Assembly (NCBI RefSeq): GCF_901686465.1
Contig: NZ_LR594487.1
Coordinates: 1,175,650 to 1,239,649, forward strand
DNA from: Halorubrum sp. DM2
Lineage (GTDB): Archaea > Halobacteriota > Halobacteria > Halobacteriales > Haloferacaceae
Direction of reading: 5' to 3'
DNA: 64,000 nucleotides
Shown one piece after another: positions 1-8,725 of the stretch. The notes under the pieces are model-generated. The model ran no database searches. It saw only the letters and a program-made list of their open reading frames with translations, and had not been told where the DNA came from. The number at the start of each line of letters is the position of its first letter. Within the stretch, counting starts at the first letter, position 1. A program made the translations under genes and the position numbers.

Positions 1-7
1 TGCCGCG

Positions 8-421
8 GTGCTTGGTCTTGTTCTGTTTAACGGCTGGGTCTTGGGAGAGGGCAACAGGCCTCAGGGAGTTATCGCCACTACCATGTTCGTCAACTTTTCG
101 GCATTTCCCGTCCCGATTATCGCCGTCTGTGTAGCAACCGTCGTGTGGCGTGTGATGCTACCTGATAAGCCGGCACCAGTCCGCGGTGCCTTGGCAGGCA
201 TCGTTTCGGCACTTGGGACACTGGTTGTACTCGGGGTTTTGCAAGGTGTTCTGCGCTCTCTACGGGCGCTTTCGGTTGGAGCACTCAGTGATGTCGTCTC
301 AGAGTTCATCGTCACTTTTGCTGTAATCGCTTTCTGGGGGAGTTTGTTTAGTGCCATTCTCATCGCTCCGCTGGGTGTGATCGGTGGATATGGCTACGAG
401 CGGTACCTAGCCGGAAGATAG
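8..421 (+). CDS. Small integral membrane protein, possibly 5'-partial
   Basis: Reads as 137 residues from a GTG at the window edge. The frame stays open to base 2, so the true start may lie outside the window. Four hydrophobic segments are visible, at roughly residues 1-12, 27-47, 62-84 and 98-128. Short hydrophilic turns separate them and the protein ends in a basic tail. No family or catalytic motif is recognised. It ends 225 bp before the next gene and shows no operon partner. Confidence 0.6.
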   Translation: MLGLVLFNGWVLGEGNRPQGVIATTMFVNFSAFPVPIIAVCVATVVWRVMLPDKPAPVRGALAGIVSALGTLVVLGVLQGVLRSLRALSVGALSDVVSEFIVTFAVIAFWGSLFSAILIAPLGVIGGYGYERYLAGR

Positions 422-611
422 CGGTATTGTCTGGGTTGCTGCTTCCCGGTCGTTTTCTCCAGTGTACGTTGCCAAACAACCGACCAACATCCCGTCGATA
501 ACTGAACCGACCTGCTGTATGTTACACGCCAATTCTGATGATCCATTGATTGGTAGCAGATCTCACCGGTCACTGTATCTCCTGAAATGACCGCTCTCTA
601 CGTCTCAATAA

Positions 612-624
612 CTCTCTTATAGCC
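612..624 (+). promoter_or_regulatory. TATA-like element for the HEPN-like gene
   Basis: The sequence ctctcttatag lies about 28 bp upstream of the ATG at 647. This is the spacing expected of a haloarchaeal leaderless promoter, and no Shine-Dalgarno is present before the ATG. Confidence 0.45.
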
Positions 625-646
625 AAATCCAAAATATCATACCAAG

Positions 647-1390
647 ATGGGTATTCCAACCGATGAAGAATATTTACAAGAACTCCGAGAGGAGGTAGTC
701 AAGTTTCTCAATGAAATTGATGAAGCAATTGAGAGAGCAGGCGAGGAAAATATAGAAAGGCATCAGTTCGGATTAGTTCGAAACGTTTTGATTGATCTCG
801 AAGACCAGTTAGACCGCCAAGAGTTCATTCATAAATTAGGGCCCGGTACTCGGACATTCAGGGCACCGTATGATGAAGAGGATGCCTATGGAAACACAAA
901 TCGTCGGCGTAAAATGATATACATAAATCAGACTATCTTCCGCGCTTGGGGTGAAGCAACCTCCTCGTATATTGCTGGAAATTATTACGCTGCTACGATT
1001 ACGATTTCTGCTGCTTTAGAAGCCGTGTTGAAACACGAAATTGAGAAGGAGGAGGTAGATCATAATCCTTGGAAAATAACATTAGATGAAGCTGTCTCAA
1101 AAGCTCGTCACGGTGATATTGTACCTCATAATGGCGAGGTTTCAGAAGCTGCTGATAGAATCGTAAATATTCGAAACAATATCATTCATTTTAATTTTGA
1201 GCGAGGATTAGTGGAAAGCCCTATTTCTCCTCCAACAACGCAGGAACAGGAAGAGAATGATGTCTTTTTATCCATGGATGCGTTTTCCGATCAATACCAG
1301 TGCCTAGTTGCATCTATTGCGATAGTTGATTGCTACACTGTCGCAGAATATATTCATGAACAAGGTAGTGGGTCAAGTGCCCGTTCTTGA
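647..1390 (+). CDS. HEPN-like domain protein (putative RNase/accessory defence protein)
   Basis: 247 aa and markedly AT-richer than its neighbours, which suggests recent transfer. The N-terminal third is charged and helical. A helical segment near residue 105 (SSYIAGNYYAATITISAALE) resembles HEPN helices. Near residue 180 the string RNNIIH fits the R-x4-6-H signature of HEPN ribonucleases. HEPN proteins act as toxins or in defence and RNA processing. No MNT nucleotidyltransferase partner lies next to it, so the toxin role is only an inference. It appears to stand alone with its own TATA element. Confidence 0.6.
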   Translation: MGIPTDEEYLQELREEVVKFLNEIDEAIERAGEENIERHQFGLVRNVLIDLEDQLDRQEFIHKLGPGTRTFRAPYDEEDAYGNTNRRRKMIYINQTIFRAWGEATSSYIAGNYYAATITISAALEAVLKHEIEKEEVDHNPWKITLDEAVSKARHGDIVPHNGEVSEAADRIVNIRNNIIHFNFERGLVESPISPPTTQEQEENDVFLSMDAFSDQYQCLVASIAIVDCYTVAEYIHEQGSGSSARS

Positions 1391-1535
1391 TTCATACATA
1401 ATCCAGAAACGAAATCCGGTCGTGTGCCGCATACACCCTCCGTATCTTGTACGGTGGTCTTGCCAGGTATCTGGCAGATTCTGATCTACTGCGCTACATC
1501 ATCCACCTGTATTGAGCAAATGAAGTCTGTCTATT

Positions 1536-1791
1536 TCACTCGCTCAGGCTAACAACAGAACTGGTGTGATTACGCGTCGTCGGGGGGGGTTCTCGGGCAA
1601 CCAGTACCCGCCGTTGTGTTCGACGGTCTGGCCCTCTTCGACGTGCTGATCGAGCGCGTCGCCTAAACCCTCCGTGTCGCGATCCGCATGTGAGAGGACG
1701 ACGCCGATATTCGGCTTCCCGCGGTTGTGCTTGATGATTCCTCCACGACTTCGGTGAGCAGCTTCTCCGTCGACGCCTTGTAATCGCTCAT
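1536..1791 (-). pseudogene. Frameshifted small haloarchaeal gene
   Basis: The minus strand starts MSDYKASTEKLLTEVVE and loses frame at about 1740. Adding one base restores a continuous reading (IIKHNRGKPNIGVV, then LSHADRDTEGLGDALDQHVE, then NGGYWLPEN). This reading runs through an 8-base G/C homopolymer at 1582-1589 to a TGA at 1536. A single-base deletion explains the break. The family is not recognised. It is either a decayed gene of about 85 codons or a sequencing error. Confidence 0.5.
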
Positions 1792-1962
1792 ACCTGTCAC
1801 TAGAACTAAGAGTGTGGAAAACAGCTGGCCGGACACCAGTAGCTCTCTTCGGGACACTTTAGATTACTATACTATAGTAACAAGCAAGCGCAGCGGGGAG
1901 ACCCGCGGCGCGCAGGTGACCAGGCATGGACAAGACCACTGGCGGACACGGAAGTTGTATCG

Positions 1963-2652
1963 ATGACGAGTAACCACGTCGGCCCGATCATCTTTGGTGA
2001 CCCAACCGCCTGCGGGCAACTCCTCGAAGAAGGAGAGGTCTACACCTTCCGAACGAGTGACCGAACCACCGGCGACACATGGGCACGGGCCACGCGGACC
2101 GGCGAGAAGCTCGTCGACGTGACCGTCGAACTGATCGCCTCGTTCGATGATCCCGACGCCGGGTCGCTTCGCGACGAGTGGGCGCGGCACTCGGGATTCA
2201 GGACCGCTGACCGGTGGTGGGACGCTATCGAGGACATTCACGGTCCACCTGAGATCGGCTACGTGTATCGCGTCGAGACGCGCGGCATTGAGCGCGACGA
2301 TGTCGCCGAAACGCTGTTCGAGAACCGAATTGAGTCCCGAACGTACCGCCTCGCACTCGACGACGAGCGGACATTCGAGGTGACGGCTGTCGGTTCCGAG
2401 TACGAGCCTGCCGACATCCACGGTACCGGGAACTTCCAACAGAACATCGAGTTTTCCGAGCTTCCCGAGGTCGCCGTCGACGATGACCGCCACCCGACAG
2501 TTCAGGGTGAGATACAGACTGTCGAGACGGACGACGGCTGGGGAACGCCGGTGCTACACGCTGCGGTCCAGCACGTCGAAGACGACGAGCTTGTCCAGTG
2601 GGAGTATCCCGTCCTCGGAACAGTCGCAACGATTCAGGAGGTCGATGAGTAG
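1963..2652 (+). CDS. ASCH-like domain protein (first gene of three)
   Basis: 229 aa and acidic. The N-terminal half (residues 5-110) has an ASCH-like layout: GPIIFGD, a strand with VYTFRT, then DVTVELIASF, a W/R-rich helix and GYVYRVE. ASCH domains bind RNA or modified nucleotides and often occur in mobile regions. The assignment comes from memory of the fold pattern and is tentative. The stop at 2652 abuts the ATG at 2653, so it heads a tightly packed operon with the next two genes. Confidence 0.65.
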   Translation: MTSNHVGPIIFGDPTACGQLLEEGEVYTFRTSDRTTGDTWARATRTGEKLVDVTVELIASFDDPDAGSLRDEWARHSGFRTADRWWDAIEDIHGPPEIGYVYRVETRGIERDDVAETLFENRIESRTYRLALDDERTFEVTAVGSEYEPADIHGTGNFQQNIEFSELPEVAVDDDRHPTVQGEIQTVETDDGWGTPVLHAAVQHVEDDELVQWEYPVLGTVATIQEVDE

Positions 2653-3099
2653 ATGCCCAACCAACTGACGCCCACCGGCGACGGTCTCGCGCTCCAAGTC
2701 ACGAAACCCGTTCGGAGCGCCGGACTCATCGAGGAGGACGCCGACGGCGAGACGACCTCCCGCTCGGACGTCGTCGCGTACGGCTTCGCCGACCTAATCC
2801 TCGTGATCGGCCGCGATACGGAGTGCGTCCCGATAGCCGACCGCGCCGAACTGGTCGCGCTCGCGGCGCAAGAGACCGAGTCGATCCATCGCGGGATCGA
2901 CACGCGAATCCAGCACTCGGGGAACGGCTACCGCGTCCAGGTGCCGGCGACCGGAACCGCCTTCAACGCTGGCGACGCCCTCCCGTGCCACGCCGCCCCC
3001 GGCTTTCTGGTCATGGCCCCGGCCGATGCCTCGGTCGGCAAACACGAGCTATTGGAGACGCGTCGGACGCAGGCGCTCGATACCGCTGCTGATGAGTGA
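2653..3099 (+). CDS. Conserved haloarchaeal hypothetical protein
   Basis: 148 aa, starting on the base after the upstream stop, so probably translationally coupled. A central stretch (YRVQVPATG, then NAGDALPCHAAPGFLVM) has a strand-turn-strand pattern faintly like AbrB-type beta barrels. No catalytic motif is seen. The stop overlaps the next start (ATGAGTGA at 3092-3099). Confidence 0.6.
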   Translation: MPNQLTPTGDGLALQVTKPVRSAGLIEEDADGETTSRSDVVAYGFADLILVIGRDTECVPIADRAELVALAAQETESIHRGIDTRIQHSGNGYRVQVPATGTAFNAGDALPCHAAPGFLVMAPADASVGKHELLETRRTQALDTAADE

Positions 3100-3346
3100 G
3101 TACGACGCGCTCCTCAATGTGATCGCCGCTCACCCCGGTGCGTCCCGCAAGGAGCTTCGCGAGCTGGCTGGCGACGCCGAGCGCGCGATCGACCCGGACA
3201 CTGTCGATGACCTCCTCGACGACGCGCTCGCTCGCGAGGACGCCCTCGAAGCGAGCGGCTCGTACTGGGTCATGCGAACGGGGCGATTTCACCCAGACGA
3301 GTACGGCCACCCGATAACCAACGAGTGGCAGAACGAGACCCTGTAG
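3092..3346 (+). CDS. Small winged-helix-like protein
   Basis: 84 aa. The ATG at 3092 overlaps the upstream stop, and this coupled start is preferred to an upstream in-frame one. Residues 6-50 (YDALLNVIAAHPGASRKELR and a following acidic helix) look like a winged-helix DNA-binding fold, and the wing would fall around SGSYWVM. It probably regulates or partners the two genes before it. Function is otherwise unknown. Confidence 0.6.
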   Translation: MSEYDALLNVIAAHPGASRKELRELAGDAERAIDPDTVDDLLDDALAREDALEASGSYWVMRTGRFHPDEYGHPITNEWQNETL

Positions 3347-3429
3347 TAGGTCGATTGGAGCGGGGTATCTGCGCGTTTAATTTCACCATACGGCTATCAC
3401 TTATTCGAATACTCCCATGATGACTACTT

Positions 3430-4188
3430 GTGTATCCTCACAGACAGCCTATCCGAGGTCTCTGGGAGAAAAGCTTAGATAACACTGGCCGATTTGCAGC
3501 GTTCCATGAACAACGGGTCGACCCTGACCATGGCGTGAGATCGGAAGAGGACTACCCGCTTGCAGTTATCCATATTGCTCCACAATTAGCGTTCTCGAAA
3601 GCTGCAACGAGGTTTTCGGTACCTGACTTACTTGAAAGAGGTGTTCGTCTCCATTCCGGTTCTCCGCGTCCAACTCGTCCAGATATGATGCCCGGTGGGG
3701 TTGAATCGACTACTGATCCAGCTCCACAGCACGGCGAAGGCGGCAGGAAAATTAGCCTGTACGAAAATGCTGTCGTTGAAATCATCACGGCACGAGCGAC
3801 GTACACAAAGACCGATGAAACTATCATCTCCCACAATTCTCTTGTCGACTCGATCACGGGTAATTTGGCAACCGTCCTCTCGCTACTTGCGGAGCGACAT
3901 CAAGATCAGAACGTTCTCGTGACAGCAACGTACGTCGGATTTGACGGCTCAAAGTTGAAAATAGATTTCCCGACATCTCCGGTGACACACAACCACGTTC
4001 AAACACCAGTTCTCTCATTTCCATCCCACAACCCTGAAAACGGGGAGGATGCTGACACCTACAATCTCCGCGAAGAGCGTGTGAAAGAACTCTTTCGTCC
4101 GCTGTTCCATTCTGTGGATCGGAAAGACTTCCCGATGGAGATCCCCGGCTCGCTTGGATTACCTGATCTCTCGGTGGACGAATCTTAG
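3430..4188 (+). CDS. AlbA_2/Schlafen C-terminal-like protein, paralogue 1
   Basis: 252 aa from a GTG. It is clearly paralogous to the gene at 7230-7988. Shared features are RFAAFHEQRVD near residue 22, a VIHIAPQLAF strand near residue 50, an NLATVLSLL helix near residue 143, TATYVGF, and LRPL-H near the C-terminus. The layout resembles the region following the AlbA_2 (Schlafen) domain in prokaryotic ATP-binding proteins, but AlbA_2 itself is missing. The gene at 4197 follows closely. Function is unknown; a mobile defence-type gene is an inference. Confidence 0.6.
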   Translation: MYPHRQPIRGLWEKSLDNTGRFAAFHEQRVDPDHGVRSEEDYPLAVIHIAPQLAFSKAATRFSVPDLLERGVRLHSGSPRPTRPDMMPGGVESTTDPAPQHGEGGRKISLYENAVVEIITARATYTKTDETIISHNSLVDSITGNLATVLSLLAERHQDQNVLVTATYVGFDGSKLKIDFPTSPVTHNHVQTPVLSFPSHNPENGEDADTYNLREERVKELFRPLFHSVDRKDFPMEIPGSLGLPDLSVDES

Positions 4189-4196
4189 GTACAAGT

Positions 4197-4466
4197 ATGG
4201 GAAAAGTACGAAATCTAACTCAATCTGCTCTCCGTGAGTTCGTGTACGAGGATCTTGGCCCGGATCAGCTCAAACAGCGGCTAAGACGGATCGATCGAAA
4301 GACGACGGGCGCAAGCCCTCACAACATCGGGATGGCTACGTTCGCTTTTATCAATCGAGACATCATCAACAAAGATACTGAGCGTGAAATCAAGCAAATA
4401 CTCGCTGATACGTTTCCGGACCACGCGCTTCCGGGTACGTTCCCCGAGGAGTGGGCCGGTGAGTGA
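4197..4466 (+). CDS. Small basic hypothetical protein
   Basis: 89 aa, starting 8 bp after the Schlafen-like gene, so probably in the same operon. It is helical and basic at the N-terminus (QLKQRLRRIDRKTTG), with a middle segment containing NIGMATFAFINRDIINKD. No family is recognised. Confidence 0.5.
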   Translation: MGKVRNLTQSALREFVYEDLGPDQLKQRLRRIDRKTTGASPHNIGMATFAFINRDIINKDTEREIKQILADTFPDHALPGTFPEEWAGE

Positions 4467-4580
4467 GAATCGGATTTTGGAGCGTCGACCCTGAAATCGA
4501 TCTTGGCTTGATCGGTTCACAGCCACCCTAATTGAGCATATATCCGTACAATCCCCGTTGTCTATCTCACGAGGAACGGA

Positions 4581-4599
4581 GCGTCTCCACCTACAACCA
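4581..4599. repeat. 19-bp direct repeat, copy 1
   Basis: gcgtctccacctacaacca occurs here and again at 4817-4835. The two copies bracket a 54-aa acidic gene. No other copy was noticed in the window. Confidence 0.7.
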
Positions 4600-4633
4600 C
4601 GGTTCGTTCCGGTTCCTCGTGCTTGCGGTCTTC

Positions 4634-4798
4634 ATGAGCGATACGCCCACCGATAGCGAGTCGGCTACCGATGCCGACGCCGACGACGACAAGTCGGACG
4701 GAGACGATGGGTCTCCGCACACCCTCGACGTGCTGCGGACGATCAAGATGACGGCCGAGATAGTCATGTTGGCCGCGCGGCTCGTCGGGGTGCGGTAG
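4634..4798 (+). CDS. Small acidic protein with C-terminal hydrophobic helix
   Basis: 54 aa from the ATG at 4634, chosen over an upstream in-frame start because the N-terminus MSDTPTDSE is typical of haloarchaeal proteins. The first 30 residues are almost all Asp, Ser, Thr and Glu. The last 20 (VLRTIKMTAEIVMLAARLVG) form an amphipathic or membrane-associated helix. It is flanked by the 19-bp repeats. Function is unknown. Confidence 0.45.
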   Translation: MSDTPTDSESATDADADDDKSDGDDGSPHTLDVLRTIKMTAEIVMLAARLVGVR

Positions 4799-4816
4799 TG
4801 GAGCGCGCCACGTAGG

Positions 4817-4835
4817 GCGTCTCCACCTACAACCA
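4817..4835. repeat. 19-bp direct repeat, copy 2
   Basis: Exact second copy of the repeat at 4581-4599. The copies lie 236 bp apart, start to start. Confidence 0.7.
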
Positions 4836-4895
4836 GTCGTGTCTTATTACGGATTTTTAAACTGATGGGTCTGTACCGAGAAATCGATCTGTACT

Positions 4896-5579
4896 CTACG
4901 GGTCTTCTAAGAGTAGCTCAACCGGAACTTCGTGATCTGGAACCCGCCGGATCCCTTTGGCGTCGACCGGCAGTTGCGATTCGTCGACACGAGATAGGAC
5001 AGATGAAGACGCAGAGTATGAGGCTCTTCCCCATGCGTCGCTTTTCTCTGTGATTTCAACGTCCGCGAGCGTCGCACGAGCTGTCTGGACTTTTTTTCGA
5101 ACACGCCCGACCTTCCCGCGGTATGTCCCGACTGCAATACCAAGCGCATCGGCAACTTCTTTCTCACTGAGTTTGGGATTCCGGCTTCCGATGAAGACAG
5201 CGTACTCTTTTGGCGAGAACATCGACGCTTCTTGGTCGCTGCTGATCACGTCGATGAGATTTGTCTTCCATCGGCTGGCAACCTCTTCACAAAGCGCGTT
5301 GGCTTCGTCAAAGTCGTCGAGGAGTTCTGGTTGCGTTGTTGGATTAAACTCAAAATTAGTATCGTATCCGTACTGCCCGAGCGCTGAAGCGTATATCGGC
5401 ATCCCGATTGCTCCTCCGAACCGACCATCCTCGATCATTACTGTATACCACTCGGGTGATTCCCTCTGTATCGAGTCAATTGCTCGTTTTAATGACCGTT
5501 GATGCCACTCTGCGTTCTTTATTGACGGAGCGTACTTCATGGTGAACGCCGCGATCGCTTCGTCCATGCTATCTCTCAT
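4896..5579 (-). CDS. Regulator with C-terminal sigma-region-4-like helix-turn-helix
   Basis: About 227 aa from the ATG at 5579. A second ATG at 5567 fits a leaderless start better, because the TATA-like ataatatatc is centred near 5594. The N-terminal half is a helical domain of unknown type. Around two thirds along, FSPKEYAVFIGSRNPKLSEK and then VADALGIAVGTYRGKVGRVR form a sigma-70-region-4/LuxR-like HTH with a basic recognition helix. It is probably a DNA-binding regulator. No target is evident. Confidence 0.6.
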   Translation of the reverse strand: MRDSMDEAIAAFTMKYAPSIKNAEWHQRSLKRAIDSIQRESPEWYTVMIEDGRFGGAIGMPIYASALGQYGYDTNFEFNPTTQPELLDDFDEANALCEEVASRWKTNLIDVISSDQEASMFSPKEYAVFIGSRNPKLSEKEVADALGIAVGTYRGKVGRVRKKVQTARATLADVEITEKSDAWGRASYSASSSVLSRVDESQLPVDAKGIRRVPDHEVPVELLLEDP

Positions 5580-5587
5580 ACGGGCAT

Positions 5588-5600
5588 AGATAATATATCT
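5588..5600 (-). promoter_or_regulatory. TATA-like element for the HTH gene
   Basis: AT-only core (minus strand gatatattatc) 25-30 bp before the ATG at 5567. It supports a leaderless transcript from that codon. Confidence 0.4.
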
Positions 5601-5774
5601 ATCCCAACATATAGAATAGTCACAAGTGGTATTTAATGGCTCATTGGTTACTCCGTTTCTGAAACACCCGATCCGACCGCACGGACCGCGACTGCCTACC
5701 ATGCTTGACCCCATTCGAACAAACGCCGATAACGATTATATCTCAGGCAACGAGTGGGTAGTGATGAGTAGTAT

Positions 5775-6518
5775 TCACTCAGATTCTGTGTCTAAATTTG
5801 ACTCAATCGCTTCTAAAGCGGCAGATTGAGCTGTTACGAGGTCCTTAAAGAGTCTACGGATTCGCTTTTCTCGATTTTTACTTGTAGGTTGTCCGTATCT
5901 ACCTCCCGTTAGTTTTCGGGCAAGGTAGTTCAGAATCCCCTCATATCGTTCATAGAACTCTCTTGCCAGCCCCATCTCAAACGTTGTATCTAACTTCCGT
6001 TGCGTTTCAATTTCTGTCTGAATATGGTCTAATCGGGTATAGTACTCTACAATCAAATCCACTTCTTCGTCCTCCAGCAACCCGATTCTACCTGCATTCG
6101 ATTCATACACTGTGTTGGGGGCGGGAATCTGAAATATACTCATACCAGTTTCATACTTCTCGACATAATCTTCGTACGTACGCACTTTTCCGATTTCTTC
6201 ATGTAAACCCCGTCTTAGTGCCATGATCTCTCTTTCCTGCTCCTCTTTACGGAATTCTTTTCGCTGTTCCCTGTCGGACTCTGCTTCCTCAGCGAGCCGT
6301 TGAGTCATTTGAGCGTATTGGGCAGTTAACGACACGAGTAAGATCGTTGCAAATGCTGAGGCAACCGCGGCTAACTGGCCAGCCTGCTCGAATATACCGA
6401 AGAGTGTAGCAATGATCGCACTAACAGATATTGCGAACGTGATCGCTATTAGAATCCTCCTCACGCCACTCGAATGGAGTAACTTCGAGCCGACGGGTCC
6501 CTCTGAGGTAGAAGCCAT
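5775..6518 (-). CDS. Membrane-anchored coiled-coil hypothetical protein
   Basis: 247 aa from the ATG at 6518 (MASTSEG). There are two N-terminal transmembrane segments, at about residues 19-43 and 47-66. A charged coiled coil follows (RLAEEAESDREQRKEFRKEE), then a helical cytoplasmic domain ending in a basic stretch. AT-rich relative to the window mean. The architecture, two TM helices plus a cytosolic helical domain, recurs in uncharacterised accessory-region proteins. No motif identifies a function. Confidence 0.6.
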   Translation of the reverse strand: MASTSEGPVGSKLLHSSGVRRILIAITFAISVSAIIATLFGIFEQAGQLAAVASAFATILLVSLTAQYAQMTQRLAEEAESDREQRKEFRKEEQEREIMALRRGLHEEIGKVRTYEDYVEKYETGMSIFQIPAPNTVYESNAGRIGLLEDEEVDLIVEYYTRLDHIQTEIETQRKLDTTFEMGLAREFYERYEGILNYLARKLTGGRYGQPTSKNREKRIRRLFKDLVTAQSAALEAIESNLDTESE

Positions 6519-6552
6519 ATTCCAGACACACGCACTTGTCAAAAGAAACCTA

Positions 6553-7013
6553 CTATCCCTCCACGAATCCCGCTAACGTCTCGTCTGTCGTCTCAGATAG
6601 ATACTGCCGGATCTCACCCTCGCGCCACCCAACCGGAGCTAGTACGCTCTCGACGGCGCGCACGGCGGCGTCCTCGTACCACGCTGTATCATACCGCCCG
6701 AGGTCCTCGAACTCCAGCCGGACCCGCACAGCGCCGTGTGCGTCCGCGTCGACGACGACGTACCGAACTTGCTGTCCCGGCGACAAGCTGTCCCCCTGAA
6801 TCTGTACCCGCTTCAGGGCGGCGACGGTAAGCGTCTCCATCGAGTAGTCATCCACGTCCTTCGAGACCCGATTGTCGACGATCAGCTCGCCGGCGTCCAC
6901 CTCGTGCTCTCGTAACTCACGAAGCCGGCGGCGAAGCACGTCACTCACGGCCTCCGGCGACCGCGTTTCGTCGAACACTCGGAGTGCCTTGCCCTGGACA
7001 TCTTCGACCCACG
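6553..7013 (-). pseudogene. 5'-truncated family-B DNA polymerase, C-terminal fragment
   Basis: The readable segment begins near AWVEDVQGKALR at about 7013 and runs about 150 residues to a TAG at 6553. RVSKDVDDYSMET, PGQQVRYVVVDAD, then YDTAWYEDAAVRAVESVLAP and GWREGEIRQYL match the C-terminal (thumb) part of haloarchaeal PolB-type polymerases. All exonuclease and palm motifs are absent, so it cannot polymerise. Base composition is high-GC, unlike the AT-rich gene beside it. It is a remnant of a deleted polymerase gene. Confidence 0.7.
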
Positions 7014-7229
7014 CCGACGTCGACGAGCGTGACGCCCAGAATGAGATCGGGAAGATCGGTGGTCGGTCGTCGTCGTGCGTTCATGGATCCGACAATAAAC
7101 AGGTCTATAAAAGAGGTGAGCTACGGCCGGGCGGTGAAAGTGGAAGTGGTCGGTGTCCTGAACTGCGACTACCCCCCTCCCCCAACGAATATGATAATTT
7201 AATTACTATCTGAACTGAATTCCATAACA

Positions 7230-7988
7230 ATGTTTGTTCACCGTTGTCCGATCCGGCAAATCCGGAATGAGTATCGAAATACTGCCGACCGACTTGCTGC
7301 GTTTCACGAACGCCGTGTCGATAACGAAGCGCCCAGTAATAACGCAGACAGCGAGAATGGCGATTTACCCCGCATAGTCGTCCATTTTGTACCTGAACGA
7401 GCGTTTTCCGAAGATGCCATCCGTTTCTCTGCTTCGGAGTTATTCGACCGAGAAGCCTATCTGCGGCCCTATGGCGGACAGACAGGCAAATATGGAAAAA
7501 TGAAACCGGGTAGAATCGAGACGGTGAATACAGCAACAGCAGATTACAAGAGCGGTACTGAACGGCTTATATTGTTTGAGAATCTGGTCTTCGAGCTTGA
7601 TACAACGTGGGTAACAGAGCAATCGAACCGAGGTCGGATATTCGACGGAAATAGCTTCGTTGAACAGCTTGAACAGAACCTTGCTACTCTCCTTGGACTA
7701 TTGTCTGTCCATTCGGACGGTTGCGAGCTGCTGGCGACTGCCACCTACCGCGGATTTAATGATGCCCTTATCACTTGCTCGGGGAGGCCTGCACCCATCA
7801 CTGATGATGAGATCCCGACGAGAACTGTCTCCATGGATGTTCCAAAAAATAACCACGAGCTGTACGAGGGCCATGTTGAATCAATAAATGAGCTTCTCCG
7901 CCCTGTCGTACAATCGGCTGGCCGCCACGGGTGGGATCTGGAACGTCCCGACGCGATCAATATTCCTGATCTAATGATTGAGGAGTGA
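7230..7988 (+). CDS. AlbA_2/Schlafen C-terminal-like protein, paralogue 2
   Basis: 252 aa from an ATG, the same length as its paralogue at 3430-4188. It aligns throughout: DRLAAFHERRVD, IVVHFVPERAFSEDAIRFS, a VEQLEQNLATLLGLL helix, LLATATYRGF, then NELLRPVVQ. The intact pair with divergent sequence argues for two independently maintained genes and not a recent duplication. The 3' end overlaps the convergent gene at 7971 by 18 bp. Function is unknown. Confidence 0.6.
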   Translation: MFVHRCPIRQIRNEYRNTADRLAAFHERRVDNEAPSNNADSENGDLPRIVVHFVPERAFSEDAIRFSASELFDREAYLRPYGGQTGKYGKMKPGRIETVNTATADYKSGTERLILFENLVFELDTTWVTEQSNRGRIFDGNSFVEQLEQNLATLLGLLSVHSDGCELLATATYRGFNDALITCSGRPAPITDDEIPTRTVSMDVPKNNHELYEGHVESINELLRPVVQSAGRHGWDLERPDAINIPDLMIEE

Positions 7989-8717
7989 TTTGAGCCTACC
8001 CGCGGATTCCTCTTCTGTATCACTCTCTGAGGGTGGATCTTCCGTACTCTCGTCGCCTTCTTTTTCGCGGCGTCTTTCGAGAGCAGTTTCTTTCGTATCG
8101 ATAACGGTTACCTGCCGAATGTCGTCACCGAAAAACAGTTCAATATCTGTTCCTGAGCTCCTAAAACCGTCCATTCCGGGCTTGCGCCACTCTACATTTT
8201 TTAGTGCAATCTGTCGCTGCTTCCCGTCGTCACTCCACTGATATATTGTTCCGACGGCGATTGCTCCATCGGACGTAAGAATTTGAACACGAGCGGCTTC
8301 ACTAAGTGTCCCCTCCCACGGCTCGTGGAAATTTCGCCGACTTGACGACGGCAGTACCGACCACAATCCATCTCGGGTTCGTTTCGGGAGGTCGAGCGCA
8401 AGCCCGACGCCACCAACAAACCCAATTGCCCCAGAAAAAAGGAGCAGTGAGAGAACGCGTAGTGGACGAAATACGGGCGTGAAGAACACATCTCCAACTT
8501 CTTGAGGTTGCGTGACTGCTGCCCCTCCTGTGGCTTCAAGTCCCGCAAGAAACAGTGTTACAACGACGAGACTCGCAGTAAGGCTGGTAATCAGGATTCG
8601 CCACTTTGAGAGATCGGTCCGAAAAACACCGAGGGACACCGCGACCTGTGTCGTAATGAATCCCGGAACAACGACAACGAGAGCGAGAAATAGATCCTGA
8701 ACTGTTCCGGTAAGCAT
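7971..8717 (-). CDS. DUF6338-like membrane protein
   Basis: 248 aa with three hydrophobic segments in the first 115 residues, the first containing a PGF turn (VVVVPGFIT). A soluble domain of about 75 residues follows (VQILTSDGAIAVGTIYQWSD, then RQIALKNVEW), and the tail is acidic. This arrangement resembles DUF6338 proteins, whose function is unknown. It lies 8 bp downstream of the acidic gene at 8726-8935 and is probably co-transcribed with it. Confidence 0.55.
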   Translation of the reverse strand: MLTGTVQDLFLALVVVVPGFITTQVAVSLGVFRTDLSKWRILITSLTASLVVVTLFLAGLEATGGAAVTQPQEVGDVFFTPVFRPLRVLSLLLFSGAIGFVGGVGLALDLPKRTRDGLWSVLPSSSRRNFHEPWEGTLSEAARVQILTSDGAIAVGTIYQWSDDGKQRQIALKNVEWRKPGMDGFRSSGTDIELFFGDDIRQVTVIDTKETALERRREKEGDESTEDPPSESDTEEESAGRLKSLLNH

Positions 8718-8725
8718 CTATGTCT

